From Pinguiococcus pyrenoidosus (Eukaryota; Sar; Pinguiophyceae; Pinguiochrysidales; Pinguiochrysidaceae): 64,000 bases of DNA. Below are positions 11,301 through 24,690 of the stretch, piece by piece (positions within the stretch are counted from its first letter, which is position 1; every line of letters starts with the position of its first letter). The notes below the pieces were generated by a model. That model made no database searches, was not told the origin of the DNA, and saw only the letters and a program-made list of their open reading frames with translations. The translations under genes were made by a program, and so were the position numbers. The stretch covers positions 1-64,000 of the forward strand of contig JAAMXY010004285.1 of NCBI GenBank assembly GCA_019677205.1, given 5' to 3'.

Positions 11301-14300
11301 CCAGGTCGGCGACCGAGACTCCGAAATCGGACGTGAGCTCGTATGTCGAACGCTCCAGCATCTGCTTGGTGGTAAGCACCCTTGACCCTCCGATGTTGGT
11401 CCCTTCCGGTCGCAAGTCATCCACGAAGTACTCCCGAATGCCCGAGTGGAAGTCCAGGGGAAGGCTTCGGCTGCGGAACGAAGGCGACACGTGGACCAGA
11501 ATGAAGACGTGGACAGGAAACACGGGCACGAAGTACGACTGCAACACCTCCGGACGATCGTGGTACCGAGTGAGCAGCCTCTCCATGAGGTGCGCGACAC
11601 GGTTCTTGGGCCACTTCGCTCGCTCCTCGCGCAGCTGCTCGCAAATCAGTCGCACGTGGTTGATCAAGGAAGGACTCGATGCCTGGGAGTCGCACTGGAT
11701 GACCAGAATGGACGGATCCAGCAGCTTCTCGGAAAAGAAGACCAGCCGCAGCCGTTCTACGATGTCGCGTTCGCTGCTGAAGCTCGCCAAGTGGAGGACA
11801 TCATGCACGAGAGCCCCCTGCAGCTCATCCTTCTGGGAGATCTCCGCCAGAGCCGCGTCAAGGTGGGTCACTGGACTGAACGTCCGCACAGAGGATATGG
11901 TGATGCCCAAGCAATCGAGCAGAGGGCCGGGGCGCCCCTTTGCCTCGGGTTCCGGAAACTTCACATTCTGTTCGGGATTGCCGAGGATCTGCGCGATGAG
12001 GTTCGCGAAGCTGCCGTGCTTCTCGAAGTAGTTGGGAAGCACCTCGCGCAACGACGAGCTTCGCCAGTGAGCCAGCGGGGTGCTGACCTCGGCAAGGGCC
12101 CGCGCAACCCTCTGCAGGGATTCTGGCATCGGCGTGCCGCCTCTCACGTAGCCCTCGATCTGGGACAAGCCATGCAGGGCACCGTCCGAGTAGTTCGTCG
12201 ACGTAAGCACCAGCGAAGGGAGCGAGCTGGCATGAAACCCATTGAAGATGCTGAGGTCTGAGTGGCATTCAGCAGCCACCTTCTGCACCCACTTCTGAAG
12301 AGCGCGCAAGGCGACCCTCTGGGCGGTGGAAACAACCTCCTCGGCGCCGAAGACTTGCTTCTCGAAGCGATTCAGCAGCGGCAAGTCTAGCCGTTCATAC
12401 GCGTCTTCCCGTTCCACGATGACCACCACCTTGAAATCGTCGTGGCAGGGGCAGAGCTGCGAGTGTGCTCCAACGGCCAGGCGAAGCATTCTCCGCTGGC
12501 TGCCATCGCGCTGCCTCTTGAGCACGTATCTCTGGTTCAAGACATCGTACAGCGCCTCGTAGATGTTCTCGTGCTGCATGAGCACGACGGTTCGCCCGAC
12601 GCTCATGGCATTCTTGACCTTGTTGATCGCCTGCACCAGCGCAAGCTCCGACTGGTCGTCCGGGAACTGCGAACCCACGAGCACCTCCGCGGACTCGTGA
12701 TTCACCAACCCACAGCCGAACATCACCGGCAGCGCTGCGCCATTCACTGTGATCAGCATGAGGTGCCGGGCGCCCTTGTCCCGCAGGTTCATCCCGATCA
12801 GCTCCCTCGAAGTCGGTCTGTCTTCCACGTTCCAGCGCCGGACGTGCGCCCGGCACTCGGCTTCGAAGATCTGCATCACGCGGGAGAACACCTCTGGCTT
12901 GCCGTTGAAGTTTCTGCTGAGGCCGTGAATGAGGAGCCTCGAGTCCAATCGGCGACCAGCCTTGATCTCGTTGCGAAGAAACTTGAGGAGGTGGTAGTAG
13001 TCCCGCATCCCGATGAAGTCTCGGCCCTCCTGGACGCTGTACACGGAGTAGTACGCCCGCGCCAGCGTGTTCAGCAGCCGCAGGTTCAGGCCGTCGCGCT
13101 CGTGCTCGAGACCCGAGATTGCCTGCCCGGTGAAGCGCAGATCATCCTGCGTTGGGTCGGGCCGATTCAGCAAGATCGCTCGATTCATCTTCGCGGGGTC
13201 CAGGACCCAGTTGCTGAGACCAACGACGGAGATGTGGCGTTCCACAAGAATCTTGTGCAGGACCTGGAGGCGGTGAGACGATTCCAATGGTGTGTTAGTT
13301 GAGCAACGCCGTCGTCGGATCGAGCAGCCTTAGCAAGGCTGTTGTGGTACCTTCAGCGGGAGATCCGGCGAGTGCTCGGCGAGGCCCACCTCATCCAAAA
13401 GCAGAATCGTCGTGTGGTGGCGGCCGCCTTGGTTGTCCTGGAAGGCAGAAGCCTTCTCGTACTGAACCCGGATCCCGTGGGCCGTGGACAAGGGCGAGCA
13501 CTGGTACGGGAAGATGTTCACCGCCGGGAAGTCTCTCCAGAACGAGTTCTTGCTGCGATCGCCCTGAAGATTGGATTGAATCACCTGCATGGTCAACGTC
13601 TTCGACGAGCCAGGCTTGCCCACGATGAAGACTGGGATCAGGTTCGCGATACACGTGATGGCCACGAAGAGGTTCTCCTTCAGCGCCTCGTTCCGCGCAA
13701 TGCCTTCTTCGAACTCGATGAAGGAGCTGTACTTGTCCTGCTCCTCCTCGATGCATCTCAAGACCTCGCCGTTGCGCATGCCCAAGCCGTCGCCTAGCTC
13801 CTCGAGCATCGCGCAGTACTCCAGGCGATCTTCGCGCTGCCGCAGCCGGTAGTAGTAGACCATTGCGAGGCCCAAGACGACGGATCGCCGGCTTTCCGCT
13901 CCCCAACGAAGGTCGGCGTTCAGGTCGACCCCGTTGCGTACGTTCCCGTTGATGCGGTCGAAGTACATGATGAGCTCCAGCGCTCGTCGAACATCACGCA
14001 ACGAGACTGCGCTCTCTTCGCCTTCCTTGCTCCGAATGAAATGCTGCGACTCCAGCAGCAGCGAGCCCAGGACGCGAAGATTCTCTGGATTGACCAAGGG
14101 CAGCTGCCGGCGCGCCATGGAGTGGATGTAGAGATGCTCGACGGGCCGCTTCAGGGCCCCATAGTCGTAGATGTAGCTCAAGAGAGCCTCCGGAATCGGA
14201 TGCACTCGGTACACGAGCCTCGACATGGGATCCGCGGCCAGGTCTCCCTCGTCGGCTGCCCGTTGGAAGACGAGCCCCGTCGTCTCGGCATCCGTCTTGG

Positions 14301-17300
14301 AGTGGACCCGGTACGGGTTCAGCGCCGCGAGCACTCGGATGCCACAGTGCAGCGGCTTCCCGTAGAGAGAGTGGTTCATGATGACTTCGGTAATGAGGCC
14401 CATGTGGGCGCAGGTGTTGATCTCGTCCAAGAATACGTACACGTCTCCTTTGCCCAGCGACCGCGTCCTGACCAGGTCGGGGGGGTCCGGCACGGCAAGC
14501 TTCAGCGCCCGGACCTGGCTGGTCATCGCGATGATGATCTCCTCCGAGCGGTCCAGGGTGATATACACGACGTCCGCGTTCTCTTGGTCAAAGCAGGACA
14601 CGACGCCCTTCTGACCCGCGTACTCTGCAATGCCGACAACTTGGACGCGCCCGCCCTCTTCGACGGGACCCCCCGTGGGAACTTCCTCCGGGAACTGCTG
14701 CTCTTCGGCGGGATACATGCCGTCACCGAACCGGGCTTCCGCCATGCGATTCGCCCGATCGAAAACCGCAATGAGGTCTTCCTCCTCGGTACCCCCGTGG
14801 CAGTCCAAGATGATGAGGCTCGCCCCAAGGTATGCGCAGGTGTATCTGATCAGCTCTGTTTTCCCACACCCGCATTCACCCATGAGCACGACGGGAATGC
14901 CGCAGCGGATCCGAATGAAAACGGCCAGCATCTTCAGGACCGAGTCTCCCGTCATGCAGTAGTGCCCTCCAAGCAGCTGCGCGCACTCCTCTTCGGTCCG
15001 GCGATTCCCGGTGATGATGTTCAGAACCTGTGAGTGGCGCTTGTGAAGCGAGTTGAGGTCCTCCCCGATGGAAATGCCGTAGCGCTGCAGTTCGGCCACA
15101 AAGCGAGGGTCCATGCCCTGCCGCATGAGCTCCGGATCGATCGACAAGAAGGACAGGCCCCCGCCGTGCTCTCCCACGCCGCGTCTCCCACTGATCTGGA
15201 AGCACACAAACTCATGGTTCGAGCTCTGCCAGGGGGTCACCTTCAGCTCGCCATCTGCACCGAGCGTGTGGCCCGGGTTGCTGATGTCATTGGCAGTCTT
15301 GATCAGGATCCTGAGAAGTTCCCCCTTGATACTGGAGTTCTGGCAACCCCGGTCCAGCGTCTCACTGACGGCAACGCTGTTGGCGATGGACGACTCGTGG
15401 TGCAAATCCATCAGCTGCCAGAAGAGGATGTTGACGAAGTTCCAGATCTGGTGCATGTTGGGGGCCACCTCGCGAGGAAGGCCCATTTTCGATGTCAAGA
15501 GCTCAAAGCACTCCTCGCTGGAGACGTCCGCCAAACGGTTGGCCTGAAAGTCAGGTGGGAACCCCTCTTGCGCTGCCGCAATCTGCAGAGCCTTGCAGAC
15601 CGTCTGCAGTCGCACGTAGGCATTGTTTGCCGTGGGCGAAGACCGGTTCTCCTCAATGGTGCCGTCTCCGCGAGGACTGTCGAAGCCCACGAAGCCGCTC
15701 TGCAGTGCCTCCCTGCTGACGCACAAGGTCGACGGTCCCACGAAAATGTCCTTCGACGGCAGCAGGTCGCAGATGCGGGGCAGCTTGTGGTGCCCTTTCC
15801 CGGTGTTGGCGACCTCGATGGCAATGTGATTGTCGAAATCCACCTCCCCAGCCGCTCCGCTCCACGCAAAGAGGGAGCCAGTGGCGGTGTCAAGGACGCC
15901 CGCAAAGAGAACCAGCTCGGCCAAGATGGTATCAAAGCTTCGGGGAGTGGTCGCGCTCAGGCTGAAGTGCAGCGTAAACCTGGCCTTCTTGCTGGCGAAC
16001 ACCGAAGTCGGGAAGAGCTCCCCCTGGGTGGGGAATTGTCCCCGGGCCGGGCCGGCCGGGACCGGTCCAGAGCTCCTCCGGTGAGCGGTGGGCAGGAGCT
16101 CCCTGACGTGCTTCACCACCGCGTCCGCTCTCATGTTCTTGTGCACCGGGATCGTAATCACCGTGCGGTCGTCGGCCTGAGCGTCGGTCAAGACACGAAA
16201 CGTCTTCCCTGCGCCGCCGCGTTCAGACTTGTACACCTGCACCACCCGGCGAGTTGTGGAGGACACCTCTTCGGTCACTTCCTGAATGACCTCCGGCGGC
16301 ACGGGGTTGAAGTTGACGCGGCGATGCTGTTGGAACTGCTCAACGAGAACCTGAGAGCGGCTGCCGCCAACGAGAAGCACCAGCTTCGCCATCATATCGC
16401 CGGAGTGACTGCCCTCTGCCGAAGACTTGGCGCCCTCCGTCCTCCCACCGGCATCCGGGGGATCCTCGCCCTTCGCCTCCCCCACGCCACCGTCATCATA
16501 CCCCATCTCGTCGTCGTCCAAGTCGCCTTCGCCCTTGATGTCCTCCTCGGTCTTCTCTTCACCGCGTCCGCCCTTCGCCGCAGACGCCACGGCGACCCGC
16601 GCGTCCTCTTCGAAGAGGATCCCCTGGATGACTGACGCAAGCGTCCGCTGCTGCTCGAACGACAGAAACTCCACCGCCGAGATCACGTACAGACCGTCTC
16701 CCCGCCCATGGTCCCTGGCGCCCGCCCAGCGGAGCACCAGATTCTGGACGTCTTCAAGCCGATTTCCTTGCCGGTTGCACATGTACAACTCCTCCCGCTC
16801 CGGGAGCCGGCCCGCTTGGCCATACAAGGAAAGCAGGCAATCCATCATCTTGTCCTGCTCTTCAAAAGTGATAATGTTGAGACCATGCTTCATTTCCGAC
16901 GTGTTCGTCTCATGGACGCGGGTCGCGGTGTCCGGGGACACAAGTCGCTCCGGCCTGGCCTCGCCGTCCAGCACGCCAGTTATCCACTGCGCGAACTGCT
17001 CCAGCTCGTCGATCACATCCGCGCTGTCGTCCACAAAGAGTGGCGCCTCTCCGGTGCCCACTATGGACATCCAGAGCTCGCCCGCCTTCACCACGTCGAT
17101 TCCGTAGCCAAAGAGACTGAAGAACTCCTTGATGGAAGACTTGGCGCCTTCTGAGTGGCGGCGGCTGCCGAGATCCTTCAGCATCCCGATCATCTCCCAA
17201 ATCACGTTCATTGACACCATGTTCACGAAGTAGTACTTCCTCCGCAGACACGATACTCGCCGCCGCCAGGATTCGGCCATGGCGGTCAAAGATTTCACCT

Positions 17301-20300
17301 GGGCGCGGAGCTCCTTCGAGGCGGACTTGAGCGGGAAGCTGTAGCGGTACTCTCGATAGGCGGGGTGGCCCTCCACATGCAGCTGGTGCATGATCTCATT
17401 CATGCGCCGAAGCCACTCAAATTGGGAAGTGAAGTCGTCCACCATCCGTTGCACCACCTCGTCGCCGCTTCGCGTACTTGCCAGCACCAGAATCGATTGG
17501 AAATCCATGAGGTCGTTGACACTCTGGCGAACGACGGTCGTCGTTCCACCGCGTCGCAGATCGTACTGCAGCGTGAGGAAGGAATCGAGCGGGGCCTCCG
17601 TGTTGTCTCCCTGGTTGAAGACCTCCCAGCGTGTCTTCCGCGACGGGTCATGAAACGCTCGCAGGCGATTCGGGGCCACGGTGTCCGAGTCGTCGTCGAA
17701 GATCTCGATGAACGCGCGAAGCACCTGGGTACACTGCTCCACTGCGCTCGACACGTCGCGCACACGGAGCACCTTGCTGCAGCTCACCAGGACATTGAGC
17801 AGCTCCGTGACGTCCATGAAGAGGTCCTCCTCGCGGAACAGAAACTGATGAAAGGCGTTCCGCACGATGGAGAGCGCCCCTAGCTTTGACTCCATCGCGT
17901 CGCCGTCGACGAGCTCGTCCGGCCTTTCCAGCTCTCCCTTTCCTCTGCATACCTCCAGAGAGTGGGCATAGTCTTCGTCGGTGTGCAGATTGTAGCTAGA
18001 CTGCATCCAAATGAGCAGGTCCGTGGCGCCACACAGCATGTTGAGGAAGTCCAGGGGCAGCTCCAGAAGCATGTCCGCGGATCCGCTCACGCTCGTTCCA
18101 AGATCCAGGTGGCTGATCTCCTTCAGCGTCATGTCCTCGCGGTAGCGCGCTTTCATTTCCACGAAGAGCGACCAGATGGAGTCTCTTTGGCCGCGCGCTT
18201 CTTCATTCAAGAACGCATCCATGAACCTCTTAAACTCGTCGCGCAGGATGGTATCAAGGCGGTCCGCAATGGCCACCAGCTTCTCAAAGAGAAGGATCTG
18301 CTCGAGGCACGGCGAAATCCACTCCTGATCTGCCGCTTCGTCGATCACCCAAACTCGGGGCTCCTCCGCGGCCGTTGGATGCTTCCACGTCTGACCAAGC
18401 ACCGCCAGCTCTCGCTCAATCTTCTCCTTCGACCCAATCGTGCTGAGAATCGCTCGAGCTCGTGCCGCTGTGAAGTTGCCCTCCACCAGCTCGACGTAGA
18501 TGCCTTCCCACGCATTTGCAGCAAGGTACAACTTGGTGGGCATCTCGGTCCCGGACAAGTCCCTCCAGATGATCTGGAAGAGCTCAGTCTGTTTCACGCG
18601 CATCAGCCAGTCACGCGCGTGAATGAACGCAATCGGCAGCGGGGCAAGATTTGGGCGCAGGCCCACTGATCCATTCTGCAATCCAGGCTCATCCATCGGT
18701 GTGGCGATCGTTGCCGAAGCTTTCGGGGAAGTCCCAGTGGTCAGAGCCTTCGCTGTGGACACCCCAGCGGTCTTGTCTACTGAGCCTGACAGAGACGGAT
18801 AAGCCCCAGCTTTTCCATTCACGGCCACGGCGTCGTCAAGCTTGGCTTCGTCAAGCTTGGCTTCTTCCAGCTCGGCCTCGCCCAGCTTCGCTTCGCTCAG
18901 CTTGGCTTCTCCAATTTTATACTCAGAGTCGGAAAAGGCCTCCTCGGATTCTGCGTGGGATTGTTTCCATTCCCCGTTGGCGGAGGCACTGCCCGTCGCG
19001 GCATCCGCATGCCGCCTTTCGCCGTGGAGGCCGCTGATGCTGTGGACCTCTGCCGGGGGCATGGGCCAATCCGCAGTGCTGTCCAGGAACTTGCCATCCG
19101 CGAACACGGAGAAGCGAAGCACGGGGATGTGGAGCACATGAAGGACATCACAGAAGCCCATCTCGCCCCAAGCAGCGACAATGCCCTGCACCGCGTAGTA
19201 GAGAGGCTCTCCGAACAGCAGGTCCAAGCAGATTTCTTCCAAGGTGCCGATGCAAAGGCGAGCGGCCTCCAACACCGTCTGCTGCTTCGCGATGAGTTCG
19301 TCGAGCCCATCAACATCCTTCCCTCGAAGGGCAAGCCATTCCTCGACCGCCTCGTTGAAAACGTTCTTACCCTCCCGGCTTCCACCGCCGGTGCATGATA
19401 TCCGCAGATGAAGACTCCCGTAGGCGTTGATCAACTTTGAGTAGTGAGAATGTCGGAGGAGGCCCTGGATGTACGTGGGCGCCAGGGCGCCGTCCACGAC
19501 GCGCTTCGCTTGGCGCAGGAAGGCATCTTTCACCTTCTGCGCCTTCGCATCTACCTCCACCCACAGCCGCGGCAGCTCTTCCTCTTCCTTCAGACGCTTC
19601 TCTCCGCCAACGGACGGTGGACTTCCGCGGCCGACACGCTTGTCATGGCTGGGCGCGGACGCCGCCGACTGATGCACGTGCCAGACGATGAAGTCGGTCC
19701 ACAAGGCCGGTCGACGCGTCCACAGCTGATTGAAATGAGTTGGACTGGAATCCGCACCAGACGCACGGAGTTCTCGGGACAGCAGCTCGCAAACGGCCTT
19801 CAGGATCACCACCTGAAATTTTGGATTGCCCGCGAGAGGCTTCCTCACGTCCGTCAGCAGCGCCGCAAACGCCAGCGACGGGTCGCAGGCTCTCACTGCG
19901 TCACTTGCCAAGTGCTCTATCGCATGATACATGGTCTCGTGCAGGTTCTCCAAGGACGCTAGATCGGCGAGCGCCGCCAGGACATCCAGCTCGCGTCCCG
20001 CGGTGGCTTGGAGTGCGTCGCTGCTGGCGACGAGCCCCAACAGCTCCTGAACAGGCATCGATGTCTGCCGATTCGCGCCGGAGGACACAAAGCGCCTCGC
20101 TGCGGACGAAGAAGGCCGCACCGCCATCGGTCCACCTGCACACCGCCGGCGACGCCGCGAGAATCGTCTTCTTCGAAAGTGCATCGCTCGGCTGTCGGTG
20201 TCGCTGGTGACGCCTGCCATGAAGTCCGACTCAGTCGCAGCGTACACCCAGCCGTCATCATCACAAGAGCCGACTTGGAAGGACGTCACCAGTTCCCAAG

Positions 20301-23300
20301 CTTCCTCAGGCTGATCGCTGTGCGGTATCCACGCCCAGCCATCCGGTGTACGCTGCGAGAAGCAACGCCTCTGGACGTGATGCTCGGCGTCCACCAGGTA
20401 GTCCGCTTCTCCATGCTTTGCCCAGCCCATGGCTGTTCGCTTCTCCACCCAGAACCATTCCTCGGTCACGGACCCATCGTCCTCGACCACGATTCGTTCC
20501 TCGCTCCGAAGTGCACGCTCCAGAGCTCGCACCCAGGCGTCTCGAGTCTGCGAGTCACTGGCGTACGCCACGAAAAGCGGCCTCGACCGGTCGATCACAT
20601 CGCATTCGAACGCATACATCGCGCCATCCTCCTCCTTGGCGATGAGCCCGCGGCCACTGTCCGTTCTCCGCTTCACTCCGCGAGCCTCCTCCGGTTGACT
20701 CACCGCCCGGACACCGTAGACCCTCATTTGACCTTTCGGACTGCGGCCCTGGACGAAGTCGTCCTTGCTTAGGTAGTATCGTATCGTCGTGCCCTGCAAC
20801 ACGTGATACCGCGTCTTCCAGGAGTACACATTCCGGCTGCCCTGCTTCTTCAGGAAACCACGCGTGACCCAGAAGTCGTCGACGTCAATGGTGTCCTCTG
20901 ACCCGACGGAAAATGCGACGTCCGACCAGTACTGGAGCCTTGCCACAATGCGCCGGCTGGCGTCACGCATTTCCCCTTCGGGTCGAGCCCCTCCTTCCAT
21001 GTCGTCGGGCTGGAGGGCGGTGTCGGCGCAGGAGCTAGCTAGCTGAGCCAGCGGCCGGCGAATTTCGTCTGGCAGCTGCTTCCAAGGCGCAGTCTCTGAG
21101 GTCAAGAAGTGCACCGTCTGCAGCAAGGGCAGCAGCATTCTCATATCGTTCACCTCCAGGGTGGGGCTGTCCAGCAGTACGCGACACAGCTGCAAAGAGA
21201 AGATGGCACGGTGCGTGTCAAACAAGTCCGCGACGAACTCGAGCTCCTCGAAGAGAGCGGGGTACGTCGGCCAGGCGTACATGCCCAGTTTCACCTCCAG
21301 CGCATCCGCGAGAGTCGTCTGCAGCGCTATCGAGAGCTCCGCCCCGTCGGAGAGAAAGACTGGCCTGAGGCAGCTCAGCTTGGGACACATCAGGACGCCA
21401 GCTTCTGCGAGTGGCGCTGGAAGCTCTCTTTCAGACATGCGTGCCTTCGGCAGAGAGGGAGCCCCACCCAGCACCAGCTTCTCTTCCGCGTTGTCCCCCA
21501 TACTCGCCCGAGCCGAGAAGACGCCTCGGAGCCGTTCCATCTCCTCCTGGAAGGCGGGCTCAAGCTGTCCCGAGTTGCTCCCGCCGGCCGAGTCCAGAAC
21601 GAGGTCTCGCTTCGCAATCCGCAAGGCCAGCATGAGCGGCACCGCATTCAGAAAGCCGTAGGTGCGCTGGCCGGGCGCCTCCGAGGCGGTTGCAGGAGCG
21701 CCTGACAGAGCACTCCCCAGGGTTCGATAAGTGAACATCAAACCGCGCCGCATGGCGTTCGACAGTGCTGCAAACTGGTTGACAGAGTCAATGAAGGTCT
21801 CGTCGTCCGGAGAGATGCAGACATGCTGGTGCATGAGCACGGTGATCGCCTCGGGTATGGCCACCTTCGAGGCACCTTCTGACAAACGGCGCGTCTGCTC
21901 CTGCTGCTCCGCCAGGGCGTCAGCGAGCAAGAGCGATGCGCCCAGACAGCTCCACAGGCATAGGCCATCAGCAATGGATCGCCTCTGGGAACGCGTCTGC
22001 ATCGTGATCGACTCTGCCACACATTCGTACACGGAGGGAAGCCGGAGGGCCTTCTGCTTGTCCAGGCCTTTGCTGGACTGCAGCGAAGCCAGGAAGACAG
22101 CGTGCTCCCAAGCGGCCCGCAGGACGAGCATGTGCCGCGGAACGTGCTCGTGCCGTGACAGCTTGAAGTTCTTCAGGATTTTCCCGTTGAGAAACGCTCG
22201 AAAAGCGTCCATTGGCCCGATGTTGCAGAGGCAGTAGAGGAGGCGCGACGAGGCAAGTCTGTCAATCGATGCGCGGAACTCCTGGCTGAGCGGCCCGGCG
22301 GCGGATCCGTCGCCCACCAAGCATCTCAAGAAGAAGCTCACGTCGACCCCGTACCGTCGGTTGGCAGATCGCTGCCCCCTCCTGACCCTGGCCGCTTCCC
22401 GGCGGTCCCGATTCAATCGCGTCAGTTCCGTGCCGTTCACGAAGAACTTGTCCGCCGGAATGGATTTCTGCTCGACGTTGTCGGCAAGGAAGCGCACATT
22501 CACGGTGCCTCTGCGCTCGTTCACCGCAGTGATCACCGCGTCATACTGTCTGCGACTCCAGCCACCATCCTTGACGCGGCAATGGGCGATGACTTGATCG
22601 CCGACATAGGCCCTGCGCCGCTCCCCATCGCGCACGTGTTCGGCATCGTCCGCCGGCTCGTCAATGTGGTAGTCGTCGGGACGGATGCGCTCCAGGATCT
22701 CCTGCGGGAGGCGCATCTCCCCCATCCAGCACTCGGCGTAGCCGTTTCTCGACACCTGCGAGAGCGGCAGCATCCCACACAGTTGCAGATCGCAGCACAC
22801 GAAGTATCCGGGAGGCGGCGGCGGTGCCGTCCCGGCGTTGTGCGGTTCGGCCTGGCCGCGAGATGGATCCGTCCACGTGGTAGAGTGCGTCCGCCGATTG
22901 TAGTAGTACGGCTGGTCCGTGTCTCGCAGCCGCAGCCTCATCCAGTCGCCGTGCAGCTCCGTCCCAACGGGCTCGACCGGCTCGCCCGGCAAGGGGGACA
23001 GCAGCTGAATGGTCGTGTGACCAGACAGAGGTCGCTCGTCCTCGTCGTTGGAGGACATGGGTGACATGGAGCCCACGGTCTCCTTGGAGAACGAGGCCTC
23101 CGGCGCCTCGTCGTTGACCACACCGAGCAGGACGAAGACCCGGAGCTTATTGGGTTCAAGCAGAATGGCCTCCGCTCGCCTTTTCTCCGCGGGCGGCAGC
23201 GTGAGCTCCTCCAAAGGATCTGCCATCCATCGCAAGAAGTTCTCCGACGCAGCAGGGAGCGTCTCGACTCCGTTTTTCTCCGCATCATCTATCATCAAGG

Positions 23301-23376
23301 ATTTCGGGCTTAGCTTGGCCAGCTTCGCTTCGCGTCGAGATTCCCTTCTTTTTCCTTTCTTTCCCCCTCGGTTCAC
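5395..23376 (-). CDS. RNF213/mysterin-like giant AAA+ E3 ubiquitin ligase with WW, PH and Tudor-like modules (about 5,964 aa from the open frame)
   Basis: Two long open frames (23376-13351 and 13263-5395) join in phase 0 across an 87-nt GTACCA...CAG intron (13264-13350). The join restores the hallmark LLLDEVGLAE..PLK/VLHK..GLSNWVLDPAKMNR of mysterins. Residues counted from 23376: WW domain about 143-172; Tudor-like segment about 255-315; PH domain about 835-955; AAA1 Walker A GECGCGKT about 2833 and Walker B VFLDEIN about 2980; AAA2 GKPGSSKT about 3252; paired Tudor/SH3-like repeats about 4480-4586; C3HC4 RING about 4786-4833 (CSICLGE..CPLC); RZ-type zinc finger about 5190-5226. Human RNF213 is about 5,200 aa and acts on lipid droplets, stress responses and intracellular pathogens. 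The codon at 23376 is GTG. The first in-frame ATG is 23295, so either translation starts there or upstream exons exist (see 23515-23712). WW and PH are not part of vertebrate RNF213 as I know it. Confidence 0.9.
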
Positions 23377-23514
23377 CTTGACATTCCTCTATCCCTATGC
23401 CCCTTCGTCTCTTTCACTCTCTCGACGTCGATGGCCTTCTCTCGCTCTCTATCTCCCGCTCGCTTCCACCGCGTCGCCTCTAAGTTGGACATCCCGTTGG
23501 CTTCGTTCTCGTAC

Positions 23515-23712
23515 CTCTGAAGGCCTGCAGGCAGCGGCTGGAGCCGGTCACGGCCCGCACCTCTTTGATGCGTCCATTCTCCAGCGGGTTGGACGAGCCG
23601 TTCCCCATCTCGACCTGAAACTTCCTGCGCTTGCGCTGGTTCCTCTGACCGTCGCAGAGGAACGAGCCGTTCTCGAGACGCACAGATCCCCAAGCGTTGC
23701 GCCCAAAGCAGC
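23515..23712 (-). CDS. Probable upstream coding exon of the mysterin-like gene (66 codons, phase 1-1)
   Basis: A reading frame with very GC-rich third positions (begins CFGRNAWGSVRLENG) is bounded by a pyrimidine-rich acceptor (cagtcacag at 23713-23721) and a donor GTACGA at 23514. Both edges are phase 1. A phase-1 start exon is available at 23898-23865 (ATG ACA CGC..., donor GTGCAA). A phase-1 acceptor (ACCGAG) at 23367 would join it to the giant open frame. It may instead belong to a separate small gene; I recognise no domain. The exon is well supported as coding, but its linkage is inference. Confidence 0.45.
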
Positions 23713-24383
23713 CTGTGACTGGTCCACACAGATGATGAAAGGGAAGGAAGGGGAGAACAGGAGACAAGCGGCTTCAAGCGCTGAAGGCAGCCAGAAAGAG
23801 AGGCGCTGCGGATTTGGACAGCGGCGGCAACCCAACTATGCCCGAATAAGCGGCTATCTTGCACGGAAGTTTCTGGGGACATTCGAATCGCGTGTCATGG
23901 CTGAATAATTACATGGAGAAGCAACTTTGAAATGTGGTTTTCTGCCTACGATTCGTCTCGAGACCTGGGAGACGCCTCCAATTGGGCGATAGGCGTTTCT
24001 GCCGGTGCCGCGGAAGCAAGAAGTGGAGGATTTCAGATTCTGTCCGATGGCCTTGCGCAGCAAAGTAAGCATCGCTGGTGTTGAGATAGCGCATGGTCAG
24101 TTGCGATTGGACAATCTCCAGCAGAATGCCCCTGTCGTTGATTCCCATGTCAAACATTATTCATTTATGTTACAGCTATTCTAAGTATATGCATACCCAC
24201 AGACACCCGCAATTGATCTAGATGACGCTTCTCGCTTGACTCCGTTTCCGAGGGGCACTACTGTTCGGAATGTTCTTGTTGCGATGCAGAATCTTGGCGG
24301 CAATTCGGCGGATATGCGGCCGTGGTGGAGCAGCGTAGCGCGTCGATTGCTCTGATTGCTCTGCTCGCTCCCTTGCAATTGCT

Positions 24384-24466
24384 TGCTTGCGACGTGCATG
24401 CTTGCTTGCGACGTGCACTGCAGGCTTGCAACGTGCAATGCAAGCTTGCAACGTGCACTGCAAGCA
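24384..24466. repeat. About 20-bp imperfect tandem repeat (CTTGCRACGTGCAnTGCA)
   Basis: Four degenerate copies of CTTGC(G/A)ACGTGCA in tandem; each contains ACGTGCA. It is noncoding. Confidence 0.75.
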
Positions 24467-24647
24467 CCTGCTGGACCGTCTGTTGACGCCCGGCCGTCTG
24501 TCTCATGTTGGCGGCAACTGAGCCAGGCTCAAGGCCCGTTCGCGTGATCTGGGTAGAGAGTATGAAGTAGCACGACCACAAGCAGCAGCCTGGACAAGCA
24601 GCATGGAGCGCCGTGTGAAGCAACACCAACCACGGCAGCTGCAGGAA

Positions 24648-24690
24648 GATCCTGAAGATCCAGCAGATCCAGCAGATCCAGCAGATCCAG
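24648..24690. repeat. 9-bp tandem repeat (ATCCAGCAG)
   Basis: About four copies of ATCCAGCAG/ATCCTGAAG in intergenic DNA. Confidence 0.7.

Noticed and set aside
13264-13350. Apparent break between the two halves of the mysterin-like gene (possible pseudogene or two genes)
   Set aside because: Precise GT-AG boundaries, phase 0 and restoration of the family motif across the junction show an intron, not a disruption.
15034-16635. Open frame of 533 codons on the plus strand
   Set aside because: Antisense to the mysterin-like gene just before AAA1; not protein-like.
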